The notes under the pieces: model-generated
What the model was told of the DNA's origin: nothing
The model's database searches: none
The model's input: the letters and a program-made list of their open reading frames with translations, nothing else
Position numbers and translations under genes: made by a program
Part shown: positions 54,474-63,767 of the stretch, piece by piece
Position numbering within the stretch: position 1 is the stretch's first letter
How the letters are laid out: each line of letters starts with the position of its first letter
Source: Rhizobiaceae bacterium
GTDB taxonomy: Bacteria > Pseudomonadota > Alphaproteobacteria > Rhizobiales > Rhizobiaceae
Direction of reading: 5' to 3'
Assembly: GCA_029233925.1 (NCBI GenBank)
Contig: JARGOX010000006.1
Coordinates: 235,611-299,610, forward strand
DNA length: 64,000 bases

Positions 54474-55487
54474 ATGAAACTCATTCACCTCGCTGCGAGC
54501 GTTGCCGCATCTGCAGTTTTGGTCGCCGGCGCGCAAGCCGCCGAATTCGATCTTCGCATGCAAACCCATTATGCAGCCGAGTCCGTCTCGGGCAAACTGG
54601 CTCAGGAATTTATCGCCAATGTCGAAGCCATGTCCGGCGGTCGCGTTGACATCGAAATGTTCTGGTCGTCTGCAGTTGTCGCCACCGTTGAGGGATTTGA
54701 TGCCGCTGCCACAGGAATTCTGGATGGCGAAATGCATGGTGGCGCCTATCAGACAGGTAAAAACCCGGCATTCCAGTTTGTTGGCGATCCGATGGGCGGC
54801 TATAATGACCCTTGGGAACTCTATAGCTTCTTCTATTTTGGCGGTGGCGAAGAGGCCGCAAACGAACTTTACGAAGCGCACAACATGCATCTTGTTGGCT
54901 GGTGGACCGGTGGTCAGGAATCGCTTTCATCTTCCCGCCCGCTGCGCGGCCCGGAAGATCTGAAAGACTGGAAATTCCGCTCGCCCCCCGGGTTGGAAAC
55001 CGAGATATTTGCGCAGCTTGGCGCTTCGCCAATCGTTATGGATTTCACCGAAATCTTTACCGCGCTTGAAACCGGAATCATTGACGGCGCCGACGCTTCA
55101 AGTCTGGCCAACAACGTGAATTTGGGCCTCTATGATATTGTCAATCACGCAACCTATCCTGGTTTCCACTCCATGCCTGTGGACCATGTCACGTTCAACC
55201 TGGAAGTCTGGAACAACTTCCCCGCTGACATAAAGGCGATCATTGAGACCGCGACCCAGGCACTTGCGCTAAAAACGTCCCTGACAATCAACATTGCCAA
55301 TGCTGAAGCAGCGACCGAGTTGCAGGCCAAAGGCGTGACGATGCACACCTGGTCTGCCAAGGATCTTGCGGAATTTCGCGCCGGCGCTCAACGCGCATGG
55401 GACGGCTGGGCTACCAAAACACCTGAAGCGGCAGCCCTGGTGGAATCGCACCGCAAATTCCTGCGACGCATCGGAAGCATTCAATAG
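54474..55487 (+). CDS. dctP: TRAP transporter solute-binding protein (DctP family)
   Basis: A 337-residue periplasmic protein with signal peptide MKLIHLAASVAASAVLVAGA ending at AQA. It has DctP-family blocks including LAQEFIANVEAMSGGRVDIE, GWWTGGQESLSSSRPLRGPE with DLKDWKFRSPPG, and FTEIFTALETGIIDGADASS. The ligand is probably an organic or sugar acid. GGGAGG precedes ATG 54474. It begins the dctP-dctQ-dctM order downstream of two GntR-type sites. A strong 11-bp hairpin follows its stop. Confidence 0.9.
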   Translation: MKLIHLAASVAASAVLVAGAQAAEFDLRMQTHYAAESVSGKLAQEFIANVEAMSGGRVDIEMFWSSAVVATVEGFDAAATGILDGEMHGGAYQTGKNPAFQFVGDPMGGYNDPWELYSFFYFGGGEEAANELYEAHNMHLVGWWTGGQESLSSSRPLRGPEDLKDWKFRSPPGLETEIFAQLGASPIVMDFTEIFTALETGIIDGADASSLANNVNLGLYDIVNHATYPGFHSMPVDHVTFNLEVWNNFPADIKAIIETATQALALKTSLTINIANAEAATELQAKGVTMHTWSAKDLAEFRAGAQRAWDGWATKTPEAAALVESHRKFLRRIGSIQ

Positions 55488-55513
55488 GTTTTCGAAGACT
55501 GCAATCCAAACCG

Positions 55514-55537
55514 GAACAAGCCCCTCGGGGCTTGTTC
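55514..55537 (+). terminator. 11-bp-stem hairpin between dctP and dctQ
   Basis: GAACAAGCCCC, loop TC and GGGGCTTGTTC form a perfect inverted repeat 26 bp after dctP; the two-base spacer means the innermost pairs open to give a real loop. There is no T-run, so partial termination or mRNA protection of dctP is more likely than full termination. Confidence 0.6.
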
Positions 55538-55572
55538 ACCTGTGATCAGGCGCGCGTCTCTGGGGGAATGCA

Positions 55573-56385
55573 ATGTCAGAAACACACCAAAGTCTGTGGC
55601 TGGGGCCTTTACGCAGGCCTGTCCGCCTTATGATGGTTGCCAGCATTGTGGCAACCGCCATTCTGGTTTTGTGGGTAATCCTTGGTCGTGCTTTTTTTGG
55701 CACAGACATTGGCATGAAACAATTCCTGTCTCCTGCTGAAAACCCCCTCGTCATGCTGACAATGATTATCTCAAGCATCACACTCCTGATCTCCAGCGTC
55801 TACTTGTCAGACTCGCGCGGCGCCATTGAAATTCAACCCTCCGGGTTTTTCGACATTATCAGCCTCATTCTCTCACGGTTCACCATGATCGGCATTTCGA
55901 TTCTGGTCTTCGTTATGTTCTACGAAGTGGTCTCGCGTTATCTGTTCCAAAAACCGACCTTGTGGGCCAACGAACTTTCGCTCTGGATTGCTGGCTTTCT
56001 GTTCTTGTTTGCCGGCCTTTATGCCATGCAGCAGCGCAGCCACATCCGGATTTACGTCATTTATGATCTTCTTCCGCGCACGTTCCAGAAAGTTGCGGAC
56101 GTCATCTCGTTGGGTCTCATCTGGACTTTCGCCTTCCTGCTGATCTGGGGTGGATATAATGAAGCCCTGTCGAAATTCACGCGCTGGGAAACATTTGGAA
56201 CAGCGTGGGATCCACCACTCCCTGCAACCATAAAGCCCGCCATTTTGATCATCATCGCAATGGTCGCCATTCAGGCCCTGTCCAATTTGATCGCCGATTG
56301 GAACAAGCTGCCTGAGCATCACACCGCCATCGCCGACATCGATGATACGGAAATCGAAAGCATGCGCAAAAGCATCAAGGATTAA
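55573..56385 (+). CDS. dctQ: TRAP transporter small permease (DctQ)
   Basis: A 270-residue membrane protein, longer than the usual 160-200 of DctQ because of an N-terminal part with two extra hydrophobic segments (LMMVASIVATAILVLWVILG and PLVMLTMIISSITLLISSVY). The C-terminal half has the four-helix DctQ pattern, with FMFYEVVSRYLFQKPTLWAN-like motif (read as VMFYEVVSRYLFQKPTLWAN) and LWIAGFLFLFAGLYAMQQRS. It forms the permease together with DctM. GGGGGAA precedes the ATG. The longer N terminus matches known long-form DctQ proteins. It ends 4 bp before dctM. Confidence 0.85.
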   Translation: MSETHQSLWLGPLRRPVRLMMVASIVATAILVLWVILGRAFFGTDIGMKQFLSPAENPLVMLTMIISSITLLISSVYLSDSRGAIEIQPSGFFDIISLILSRFTMIGISILVFVMFYEVVSRYLFQKPTLWANELSLWIAGFLFLFAGLYAMQQRSHIRIYVIYDLLPRTFQKVADVISLGLIWTFAFLLIWGGYNEALSKFTRWETFGTAWDPPLPATIKPAILIIIAMVAIQALSNLIADWNKLPEHHTAIADIDDTEIESMRKSIKD

Positions 56386-56389
56386 CGTT

Positions 56390-57982
56390 ATGGATGTGGG
56401 CACACTTTCAGCTTTCCTATTACTGGGCCTCTTTGTGCTTCTGGCCTTGGGCATGCCACTTGGATTTGCATCAGCGACCCTGGCTGGTGCTGTCCTTGTC
56501 ATGAAGTTTGGACCGGACCTCCTGTTCCGCGATTTCGGACGCGGTCCCTTCGCGGTACTGGGTCAGGCGGTTTACCGGCAATTGACCAACTATGTGCTGA
56601 TTTCCGTTCCGTTGTTCATTTTCATGGCCTCACTGCTTGAGCGTAGCGGGATTGCCAGGGATATGTATGCTTCGCTCAATCGATGGCTGAGCCACACCCG
56701 CGGCGGCATTGCAATCGTCACGTCGTTGATGGCGATTGTCATGGCTGCCATGTCAGGCATCATCGGTGGTGAAGTGGTGCTGCTGGGTCTCATCGCACTG
56801 CCCCAAATGTTGCGTCTGGGATACAATCAGAATCTTGCCATCGGCACGATTTGCGCCAGCGGCACATTGGGCACGATGATCCCGCCTTCCATCGTTTTGA
56901 TTTTCTACGGGCTGGTCACCGAAACCTCGATCAAGGCTTTATTCACGGCCTCCTTCCTCCCGGGATTCATGCTGGCGTCGTTCTTTATCATCTACATTAT
57001 CATTCGCACGCAACTCGACCCGGAGCAGGCGCCGCTGCCGGAACCGAACCCAAATGACCCGACGGGATCGCAAAAGGCTATTCTGTTTGCTGGCCTTGTG
57101 ACATTGGTTGTGACGGGCATTGCAGCGCTCCTGCTTGTGCGGGCGTTGATACTTACGGCGATTGGCGCCAATGCCGTTGCGGAAGACGTGGATCCTCTCC
57201 GGTGGGGCATGGTGTCCGACCTGCCCTATCTCGTCGCAACTGTGGTCGGCGGCATTTTGCTCGGCCAATTTGTCATTGGCCGCGAACGCCTTTTCACCGC
57301 CTGGGAAATGGGCAAGGGCCTCGTGGCGCCGCTGATCGTGATCGGTGTGGTTCTGGGCTCGATCTATGGCGGCATTACGGGCATTACCGAGGCCGCCGCC
57401 ATGGGCGTGGTCGCGGTGTTTGTCATCACGGTTTTGCGCGGCGAGATGACCTTTGATATTTTCTGGGATTCCCTCATCCGCACCATGAAATCCACTGGAA
57501 CCATCATCTGGGTGACATTGGGCGCCGCAGCACTGGCAGCCGCCTACACTTTGGTCGGCGGTCCGACTTTCGTGGCCAATCTCATTGTCGGCGCCGATCT
57601 GCCGACCATGGGTGTCATTCTGGTGATGATGCTGGTCTTTCTGATCATGGGCATGTTCATGGACTGGGTGGGCATTGTCCTGCTGATCATGCCGGTGTTC
57701 CTGCCCATTGTGACCTTGCTGCCGGTCGAGGAAATCGGGTTTCTGGGTGGGATTGAGCCAAAATATGTGGCCATCTGGTTTGGCGTGGTCTTTACCATGA
57801 ACATGCAGGTCAGCTTTCTGTCGCCGCCGTTCGGACCGGCCGCCTTCTACCTGAAATCCGTCGCCCCGCCCCATATCTCCCTCACCGATATTTTCCGCGG
57901 GTTCCTGCCATTCATCGCCATTCAGTTGCTGGCGCTTGCCGTCCTGCTGGTATGGCCAAGCCTGGTCACCGTCTTTTTGTAA
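56390..57982 (+). CDS. dctM: TRAP transporter large permease (DctM)
   Basis: A 530-residue protein with about 12-14 hydrophobic segments; typical blocks are SAFLLLGLFVLLALGMPLGF at the N terminus, ASGTLGTMIPPSIVLIFYGL near residue 160 and TEAAAMGVVAVFVITVLRG. It is sodium-dependent and uses ligand from DctP. It is longer than common DctM (about 430), with an extra region near residues 215-310, as in the DctM forms that pair with long DctQ proteins. Start ATG 56390 follows AAGGA; the frame is open upstream into dctQ but has no need to be used. Confidence 0.88.
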   Translation: MDVGTLSAFLLLGLFVLLALGMPLGFASATLAGAVLVMKFGPDLLFRDFGRGPFAVLGQAVYRQLTNYVLISVPLFIFMASLLERSGIARDMYASLNRWLSHTRGGIAIVTSLMAIVMAAMSGIIGGEVVLLGLIALPQMLRLGYNQNLAIGTICASGTLGTMIPPSIVLIFYGLVTETSIKALFTASFLPGFMLASFFIIYIIIRTQLDPEQAPLPEPNPNDPTGSQKAILFAGLVTLVVTGIAALLLVRALILTAIGANAVAEDVDPLRWGMVSDLPYLVATVVGGILLGQFVIGRERLFTAWEMGKGLVAPLIVIGVVLGSIYGGITGITEAAAMGVVAVFVITVLRGEMTFDIFWDSLIRTMKSTGTIIWVTLGAAALAAAYTLVGGPTFVANLIVGADLPTMGVILVMMLVFLIMGMFMDWVGIVLLIMPVFLPIVTLLPVEEIGFLGGIEPKYVAIWFGVVFTMNMQVSFLSPPFGPAAFYLKSVAPPHISLTDIFRGFLPFIAIQLLALAVLLVWPSLVTVFL

Positions 57983-58505
57983 ACCTCTGAAGGCGGGGTA
58001 TTTGCATCTCCGCCTCGAAGAAATGAAATTCAAACCTGTCAAGAGTGGTGACGCCGATAAACCGGTTGCCGAACAGCAGTGGCGCGCAGATCCAGCCCCT
58101 TATGCGTCCACCGCCGTGGACATGGCTGGCAAAATGCGGGTGGTGGGACACATCGCCCAACACATAGGGCCGCTTGGAATCCAGCACCTGGATGGAAGGA
58201 TTGGACGCATCTACCAGATCGAAACGCAGCCCGAGGATATTCTGCATATCGTCAAAGCCGCGCGCCCCGACAATGACAAACTGATCATCCTGGATCACCT
58301 GCACGGAAGCGCTGTCATAGGGAACGATCTTCTGCAATTGCTGGAAGACGACGTCAAATGTGTCTTCAAGTCTGAGTGTCTTGGCAATCACCTGCGTGAC
58401 TTCGAAGAGTGTCTCGGCCCGCAGCCGCGCGTTCTCCAGTTGCGCAATGCGCTGGTTCGCTTCGCTGAGACGCAGGACAAGTTCTATGTTCGTCGGTTCC
58501 GACAT
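57966..58505 (-). CDS. GAF-domain protein, apparently truncated at the C terminus
   Basis: A 179-residue protein with an N-terminal coiled segment (LVLRLSEANQRIAQLENARL) followed by one GAF domain from about residue 30 (LFEVTQVIAKTLRLEDTFDV, PYDSASVQVIQDDQFVIVGA, VHGGGRIRGWICAPLLFGNR, FIGVTTLDRFE). The final GAF helix and any output domain are missing; after VTTLDRFE the sequence turns into an unrelated tail ending RFTKRR. Its last 17 bp overlap the 3' end of dctM. Family members usually continue into a kinase, cyclase or phosphodiesterase. It is likely a broken gene whose 3' part was lost when the TRAP cluster was placed next to it. Confidence 0.7.
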   Translation of the reverse strand: MSEPTNIELVLRLSEANQRIAQLENARLRAETLFEVTQVIAKTLRLEDTFDVVFQQLQKIVPYDSASVQVIQDDQFVIVGARGFDDMQNILGLRFDLVDASNPSIQVLDSKRPYVLGDVSHHPHFASHVHGGGRIRGWICAPLLFGNRFIGVTTLDRFEFHFFEAEMQIPRLQRFTKRR

Positions 58506-58930
58506 GCTGGCACTGATTTTTGGTTTCGAGGCACCTGCTGCTTTTTAAAACAAAGTGCTCAGAAAACCGCAGCCGTGACAACTTATATTGAACGGGCCCG
58601 GCATTTTCGGCCAAATGATGCAGACGATCGCCAGATCCACCGGATTGCGAGCATGCTATTCCAGGCAGGTATGCCCTCGACTGATAAATCTTGTGCCTCT
58701 CGCCACAGTCGGATTTACTCCAGGGAAATCGAAGCCGATTTTTGAGGACCCGATGACTATGAAAGAAGCTGCTCCCGTGGATTGGGGTGGTGATCAGGTG
58801 ATATGCTATCATGGCCAAAGCATGGGTCAAAAGGGGCTCTGCGAAGACGTGTTCAAGCAATAATTTGGTCCGAAAACCGGCGCTGGTTCTGTCGTCTTGA
58901 TTTCTATTCTGGTGTATTTGGGGGGAATGA
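58506..58930. other. Intergenic region without a recognisable gene
   Basis: About 425 bp separate the truncated GAF gene from the HExxH protein gene. Short reading frames on both strands have no ribosome-binding site or family resemblance that I can see. It presumably holds the two divergent promoters; no palindrome stood out. Confidence 0.5.
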
Positions 58931-59689
58931 ATGATGAAGGTGGTCGCAGCATTCTTTACAAGCTATCTGGTCGTGTGCATGCCTGCTATCGCGGAACCAT
59001 CTTGTGATGAACTCAACCACCTCTATCAAAGCAAGTATATTGGAGACTTTTCGGTTAATCGCGAAGCCTTTGCGTTCAACCGTCACGCGCGTTTTCAGTG
59101 TGGCGGATTCGACAGGAATTACATCCTGGCGCGGGCTATCCACGATCTGGAAACGTTGGAGCCACGCCAAGAGAGCGATCCCAACTATTACAACGACATT
59201 TCGCAAGTCATGAGGCTTCCCGGGAACAGGCTTTCCTATGTCGGGAAACTTGTCCACTATCCAGATGCAGAGGCGCGGACAATACATGAGGGAAGTGCCT
59301 CCGCAATTTTTTTCACGGACAGAATGATACAGTCTGACGAGCGATTTCGCCCAACCTATACCCTGGTTCACGAGGCCCGGCATACCATCAAGCACAAGGT
59401 ATTCAACGGGCAGAGGGTGCCCGATGAACCCGGGCACATTGTTTGCACTCGCGGAAAACACAAAGGCAAGCGCGTTTGTGATGCTCGGCTAACGAATGAG
59501 GCTGACCTTGTTTGGGGTAGTGGAAACAGTCACGAATTCCTGTTTCTGATATTTATCAGAGATCATCCAAAGGCCTCAAAGAAAATTCGCCGGGAGGCAA
59601 ATGAACAGCTGAGTTATCTCGCGACCCACATGTTCAACCAATTGGACCAGGGGATATTGGGCCACTACAATGTTGAACTGGCAAAGTAG
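58931..59689 (+). CDS. Secreted protein with an HExxH motif, unknown function
   Basis: A 252-residue protein that I do not recognise as a named family. The N terminus MMKVVAAFFTSYLVVCMPAI is a signal peptide, with cleavage about at AIA-EPSCDEL. Near residue 145 lies TLVHEARHTIKHKV: HEARH fits the HExxH zinc-binding motif of metallopeptidases, and a downstream glutamate (NEADLVWG, or SHEFLF) could be the third ligand. Four cysteines (SCDEL, FQCGGF, IVCTRG, RVCDAR) may form disulfides in the periplasm. It stands alone between the GAF and SLC13 genes. Zinc peptidase is a hypothesis. Confidence 0.6.
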   Translation: MMKVVAAFFTSYLVVCMPAIAEPSCDELNHLYQSKYIGDFSVNREAFAFNRHARFQCGGFDRNYILARAIHDLETLEPRQESDPNYYNDISQVMRLPGNRLSYVGKLVHYPDAEARTIHEGSASAIFFTDRMIQSDERFRPTYTLVHEARHTIKHKVFNGQRVPDEPGHIVCTRGKHKGKRVCDARLTNEADLVWGSGNSHEFLFLIFIRDHPKASKKIRREANEQLSYLATHMFNQLDQGILGHYNVELAK

Positions 59690-59876
59690 CTGGTTGATCT
59701 CTTTTTTGGCTCCCTGCCACTCTTTTGCGGCAGGCGATCACCCTACCTCCCCGCATGACCTACCACAAAAGGCCAATTGGCCTATGCGCGCGCATTTGCG
59801 GCTGTCGCTGCCATTCGCGACGGGCGTCGGGAATGGACACCCCCAGCGCCTTCAAATCAAGCCATGGCGGCCTGCA

Positions 59877-61685
59877 TCAAATCCCCGCAAAGGCCCAGAT
59901 CGCCAGACAGCTTGCGATGCCGACGACCACGTTCATCACCAGGCCGACTTTGAGAAAATCGGCAAAGTGGTAGTTGCCGGCTGCGTAGACCAACGTGTTG
60001 GTCTGATAGCCGATGGGGGTGGCGAAACTCGCCGAGGCGCCCATCATGATGGCGTAGATGAGCGGCTTTGCATCGATGCCAAGCGCATCGGACAGTCCAA
60101 TGGCCATGGGCGTCAGGATCACGGCGACCGCATTGTTCGAAATCAGCTCGGTCAACAGGGACGTCAGCCCATAGATGGCAAACAGCACCACCAGCGGCGA
60201 GACGCTTTTCAGCAATGGTGTGACCGCGTCAACAAGGCTCTGCACCACGCCGGTATTGTCCAGACCACGGCCAATGGCGAGCATGGCGAAAATCAGCACG
60301 AGGATTGAACCGTCGATGGCTTTCCAGGCGTCTTCGGCCTCGACGCAACGCGTCAGCAGAATGATGCCGACACCAAGAAGCGACAGGGTGACGATCGGCG
60401 CGACATTGAAAATCGACAGCACAACGACAGCACTCATTGTCAGGATTGCCAGTCCCGCCCGGTGCCGCTTGTAGGGTCTCAATTTGGGCACGGTCGCTGC
60501 CACAAAACTCTCCGACTGCACGATATCAGCGAGATCACCGGGACTGCCTTCCAGCAATATGCGATCGCCCGCACGCAAGCGGACTTCCGAAAGTTCAGGT
60601 CCCGGATTGTGCCTGCGCCGTGAAATGCCAAGCACCCTTACGCCCGCCTTGAACCAGCCGAGATCGCGCAACCGCCGCCCGCTGCTGCTCGCGTCGCCCG
60701 CATAGACCGCCTCGATCTTTTCGGACTTCTGCTGATCGGCCGAGGCGAGCAAGGCCTTGTGGTAACCCAGCATGTAGTTCGGGTGATCGCGCAGGGTCAG
60801 AAGCTCGGACTGATTGGCATGAAAAATGACCAGGTCGTTCCTGTTCAATTCAAGCGCCGGGTCGGGTTTCAGCCGCTCGGTGCCGCGCAGGATGGCCAGC
60901 ACGCGGATCTTGGACAGGGCGCTGAAATCCGCCAGCGCCCTGCCGGTCGACGCACTTTCTGCCTCGTTCTCGGCAGGCGCGATGATTTTTGCCTGGGACA
61001 TGAACTGCGTGTCGGTGTCATCGATCGCTTCCCCGGAAACGATATGGGAAGGCAAGAGGCGCGGGCCCAATGCCAGTAAAGTCAGCCCACCCACCACCAG
61101 CGCAACCAGACCAAAAGGCAGCAACTCGAGCATCCGCATCGGCGCCATGCCCTCGCCTTGCGCCACACCATCGATCAGCAGATTGGTGGAGGTTCCGATC
61201 AGGGTCAGCGTGCCGCCGAGGATCGCCATGTAGGACAGTGGAATCAGCACCTTGCTGGAGGCGATGTTGAGGGCAGCGGCCATTTTCGAAATGATCGGGA
61301 TCAGCACGATCACCAGCGGCGTATTGTTCATCAGGCCCGAAGCCAGCGCCGCACCGAGCAGCAGAAGCACCAGAGCAATGGGTCCGCGTTTTTCCGACAG
61401 GCCGACAAGATAGGACGACGCCGCGTCGAGCACACCGGTGCTGACCAGCGCCGAGGAGAGAATGAACATCGCCGCTATGGTGATCGGCGCCGGATTGGAA
61501 AACACCGCCAGCGCCTCCTCGGTCGAGATATAGCCGAGCAGAAGAAACGCCGCTGCACCAGCAGTGGCCACTGCGGCGGGCGGCAATTTTTCGAAAAGAA
61601 ACCCGAGTAAGACGAGCCCGAGTATCACGGCGGAAAGAGCGGAAGCCGTGTCTGCCGTGAATTCCGCATAAAGGTTCTGAAACAT
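59877..61685 (-). CDS. SLC13/DASS family anion transporter with TrkA-C domains
   Basis: About 602 residues. N-terminal membrane segments (AVILGLVLLGFLFEKLPPAA, GPIALVLLLLGAALASGLMN) contain MNNTPLVIVLIPIISKMAAA and GTLTLIGTSTNLLIDGVAQG, the repeat motifs of the DASS fold. Two RCK-C (TrkA-C) domains lie in the middle (residues about 205-390; ALADFSALSKIRVLAILRG and RAGDRILLEGSPGDLADIVQ), then come further membrane helices. It may carry sulfate or dicarboxylates; the ligand cannot be read. The start is taken as ATG 61685; TTG 61724 is possible. The divergent hmgA gene starts 287 bp away. Confidence 0.85.
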   Translation of the reverse strand: MFQNLYAEFTADTASALSAVILGLVLLGFLFEKLPPAAVATAGAAAFLLLGYISTEEALAVFSNPAPITIAAMFILSSALVSTGVLDAASSYLVGLSEKRGPIALVLLLLGAALASGLMNNTPLVIVLIPIISKMAAALNIASSKVLIPLSYMAILGGTLTLIGTSTNLLIDGVAQGEGMAPMRMLELLPFGLVALVVGGLTLLALGPRLLPSHIVSGEAIDDTDTQFMSQAKIIAPAENEAESASTGRALADFSALSKIRVLAILRGTERLKPDPALELNRNDLVIFHANQSELLTLRDHPNYMLGYHKALLASADQQKSEKIEAVYAGDASSSGRRLRDLGWFKAGVRVLGISRRRHNPGPELSEVRLRAGDRILLEGSPGDLADIVQSESFVAATVPKLRPYKRHRAGLAILTMSAVVVLSIFNVAPIVTLSLLGVGIILLTRCVEAEDAWKAIDGSILVLIFAMLAIGRGLDNTGVVQSLVDAVTPLLKSVSPLVVLFAIYGLTSLLTELISNNAVAVILTPMAIGLSDALGIDAKPLIYAIMMGASASFATPIGYQTNTLVYAAGNYHFADFLKVGLVMNVVVGIASCLAIWAFAGI

Positions 61686-61931
61686 GAAGCCGCCCGGAGC
61701 CGATTGTGCAATCTGATTGTTCAACGCGTGGGCAGCCTCGGAGTTGCGTGGAACGACAATTTAATAGGAAGCCCCCGTCGAAAAACATCAGCATGGATCG
61801 GCCCCAGGCCTTGATCGCGATCCGTTTGGCTTGATTGGGACGCAACCGTTCACGCGATGCATTCCCAATGGTGTCACATGGGTTTGTGATGGCCTTTCAG
61901 TGGGCAAACTGACATTTTCTTAATGACAGCA

Positions 61932-61946
61932 ACCGGTTGAACCGGT
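61932..61946. promoter_or_regulatory. Palindrome upstream of hmgA
   Basis: ACCGGTT-G-AACCGGT is a perfect 15-bp palindrome located 25 bp before the hmgA ATG, between hmgA and the divergent transporter gene. Position fits a repressor operator; the binder is unknown. Confidence 0.4.
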
Positions 61947-61971
61947 GGACAGGCAATTGTACGGAGGCCTT

Positions 61972-63336
61972 ATGAGCGAGAAAACCATCTCTTATCCGCA
62001 GGAATTGATCGCACTCGGTGGCTTGATCGAACCGGATTCGACTGATTTCGGCTACATGCCCGGTTACGAAAACACCCATTCCACGCAAGCTGTTCCCGGT
62101 GCGTTGCCGATTGGCCGCAACTCTCCGCAGCGTCCACCTTTGGGGCTTTATGCAGAACAGTTGAGCGGCACGGCCTTCACCGCGCCACGCGCCGAAAACA
62201 AGCGCTCCTGGCTCTATCGGATACGCCCTTCCGTGAAACATGGAACGGGTTTCAAGAAAGTGCCGAAAGGCGGAATACGCACAGCACCCTGCCGTAATGA
62301 ATGCGATCTGCCGGCCATGCAATTCAGATGGCATCCGGTTCCTTTTCCCGATGAGCCGACAGATTTTCTGGCCGGACTGAAAACCATCACCACCTGCGGT
62401 GATGCGGCAATGCAGACGGGCATTGCCACACATCTCTATGTGGCAAACACATCCATGGGACGCCGTTATTTTCATAACGCGGATGGCGAGCTGCTGATCG
62501 TGCCGCAGGAAAACGCCATCAGACTGATCACTGAATTCGGTGTGATCACCGGTGCACCAGGAGACATTGTCGTCATTCCGCGCGGTGTCAAATTCCGCGT
62601 CGATCTGGTCGACGGCCCGGTGCGTGGCTACATTTGCGAGAATTACGGAAAGGCTCTGACCTTGCCGGAGCGCGGCCCCATCGGCGCCAATTGCCTGGCC
62701 AATGCCCGTGACTTTCTCTATCCGGTGGCAGCTTATGAAGACTATGAGGGCGCGTGCGAACTCTTTCTCAAAGCGCAAGGGCATCTGTATAAGACCACCA
62801 TTGCGCAATCGCCGATTGATGTCGTTGCCTGGCACGGCAATTACGCGCCATACAAATATGATCTTCGCCGCTTCTCGCCCGTCGGCGCCACATTGTTCGA
62901 CCATCCTGATCCGTCGATCTATACGGTTTTGACCTCTGCCTCGGAACTGCCCGGCACAGCCAATATGGACTTTGTCATCTTCCCCGAACGTTGGCTCGTC
63001 ATGGAGGACAGCTTCCGGCCACCGTGGTATCACATGAACGTCATGAGCGAGTTCATGGGGCTTGTATATGGTGTCTATGATGCAAAACCGGGCGGTTTTG
63101 TCCCCGGCAGCATGAGCTTGCACAATGCACTGGTTGCCCATGGTCCCGATACGGAGGCTTTTGCCAAGGCCAGCGAAAAGGCTCTGGCGCCCGAACGGCT
63201 CTCAGGCACTTTGGCTTTCATGTTCGAAACCAGGTTCACCCAGAATCCGACAGGTTTTGCCTCCAATCTTGAAACAATTGATCAGACCTATCCGGACTGC
63301 TGGGACGGCTTGCAGCGCAATTTTTCTACAGACTGA
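61972..63336 (+). CDS. hmgA: Homogentisate 1,2-dioxygenase
   Basis: A 454-residue enzyme that opens the ring of homogentisate to maleylacetoacetate in tyrosine and phenylalanine breakdown. Conserved parts are [20 protein letters not shown] at the N terminus, [36 protein letters not shown] and the iron ligand region [18 protein letters not shown], with [12 protein letters not shown] after it. Length is normal. GGAGG precedes ATG 61972. The usual partners maleylacetoacetate isomerase and fumarylacetoacetase are not downstream; an IS66 remnant is there instead. They may lie elsewhere. Confidence 0.93.
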   Translation: MSEKTISYPQELIALGGLIEPDSTDFGYMPGYENTHSTQAVPGALPIGRNSPQRPPLGLYAEQLSGTAFTAPRAENKRSWLYRIRPSVKHGTGFKKVPKGGIRTAPCRNECDLPAMQFRWHPVPFPDEPTDFLAGLKTITTCGDAAMQTGIATHLYVANTSMGRRYFHNADGELLIVPQENAIRLITEFGVITGAPGDIVVIPRGVKFRVDLVDGPVRGYICENYGKALTLPERGPIGANCLANARDFLYPVAAYEDYEGACELFLKAQGHLYKTTIAQSPIDVVAWHGNYAPYKYDLRRFSPVGATLFDHPDPSIYTVLTSASELPGTANMDFVIFPERWLVMEDSFRPPWYHMNVMSEFMGLVYGVYDAKPGGFVPGSMSLHNALVAHGPDTEAFAKASEKALAPERLSGTLAFMFETRFTQNPTGFASNLETIDQTYPDCWDGLQRNFSTD

Positions 63337-63434
63337 CAAAACCTTTGCGCCAATGGGCATCGACTGCACGCTGGCATAACACAATGGGTAAGCGTCCGGT
63401 GTTGGCGCTCTGGCAGTTGTTAGGGTGCGCTGTT

Positions 63435-63460
63435 AGTGTCCCCCGTGAATAGTGGACACT
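63435..63460. repeat. Imperfect inverted repeat, possible insertion-sequence end
   Basis: AGTGTCC at 63435-63441 pairs with GGACACT at 63454-63460, with CCCGTGAATAGT between them. It lies in the gap between hmgA and the IS66 remnant. It resembles insertion-sequence termini, but no matching distal end or target duplication was found, so the call is tentative. Confidence 0.3.
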
Positions 63461-63574
63461 AGGATGCATATGGCTGAAAAATACTCGATTTACGCCTTGT
63501 ATAGATAGCGAAGTGATGCTTGAGGCCATTGCTGCGTTTTTGCCTGTTGAGATCGAAAGGTATGCTTGCGCGGC

Positions 63575-63718
63575 AAGGCTGCGCCAATCGCCTATGCTGG
63601 AATTGAAACCGCCAAACTCAAAGGCATTGTTCTACAGGCATGGCTGACCGATGTCCTCGCCCGCATTGCTGACCATAAGATTATTTAGATCGACGAAATG
63701 CTGCCTTGGCGTTACGCT
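63575..63718 (+). pseudogene. C-terminal remnant of an IS66-type transposase (tnpC)
   Basis: The frame from 63575 reads KAAPIAYAGIETAKLKGIVL, QAWLTDVLARIADHKII, a stop at 63686-63688, then IDEMLPWRYA. Intact IS66 TnpC proteins end with the same pattern (ETAKLNGVDPQAWL.DVL.RI.DH....IDELLPW). The upstream bulk of the transposase and tnpA/tnpB are missing, and the internal stop shows decay. It marks an old insertion and rearrangement point downstream of hmgA. Confidence 0.7.
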
Positions 63719-63767
63719 GGCATAGCAACGTATTGGACGTTTGCAACGACGTGCACGACAACTCAAC

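Noticed and set aside
58588..58863. A 91-codon plus-strand ORF before the HExxH gene
   Set aside because: No ribosome-binding site, no family resemblance and an overlapping frame of similar size on the other strand; probably chance.
61897..63141. A 414-codon minus-strand frame opposite hmgA
   Set aside because: HmgA on the plus strand is clear by motifs and ribosome-binding site; the antisense frame has no recognisable domain.
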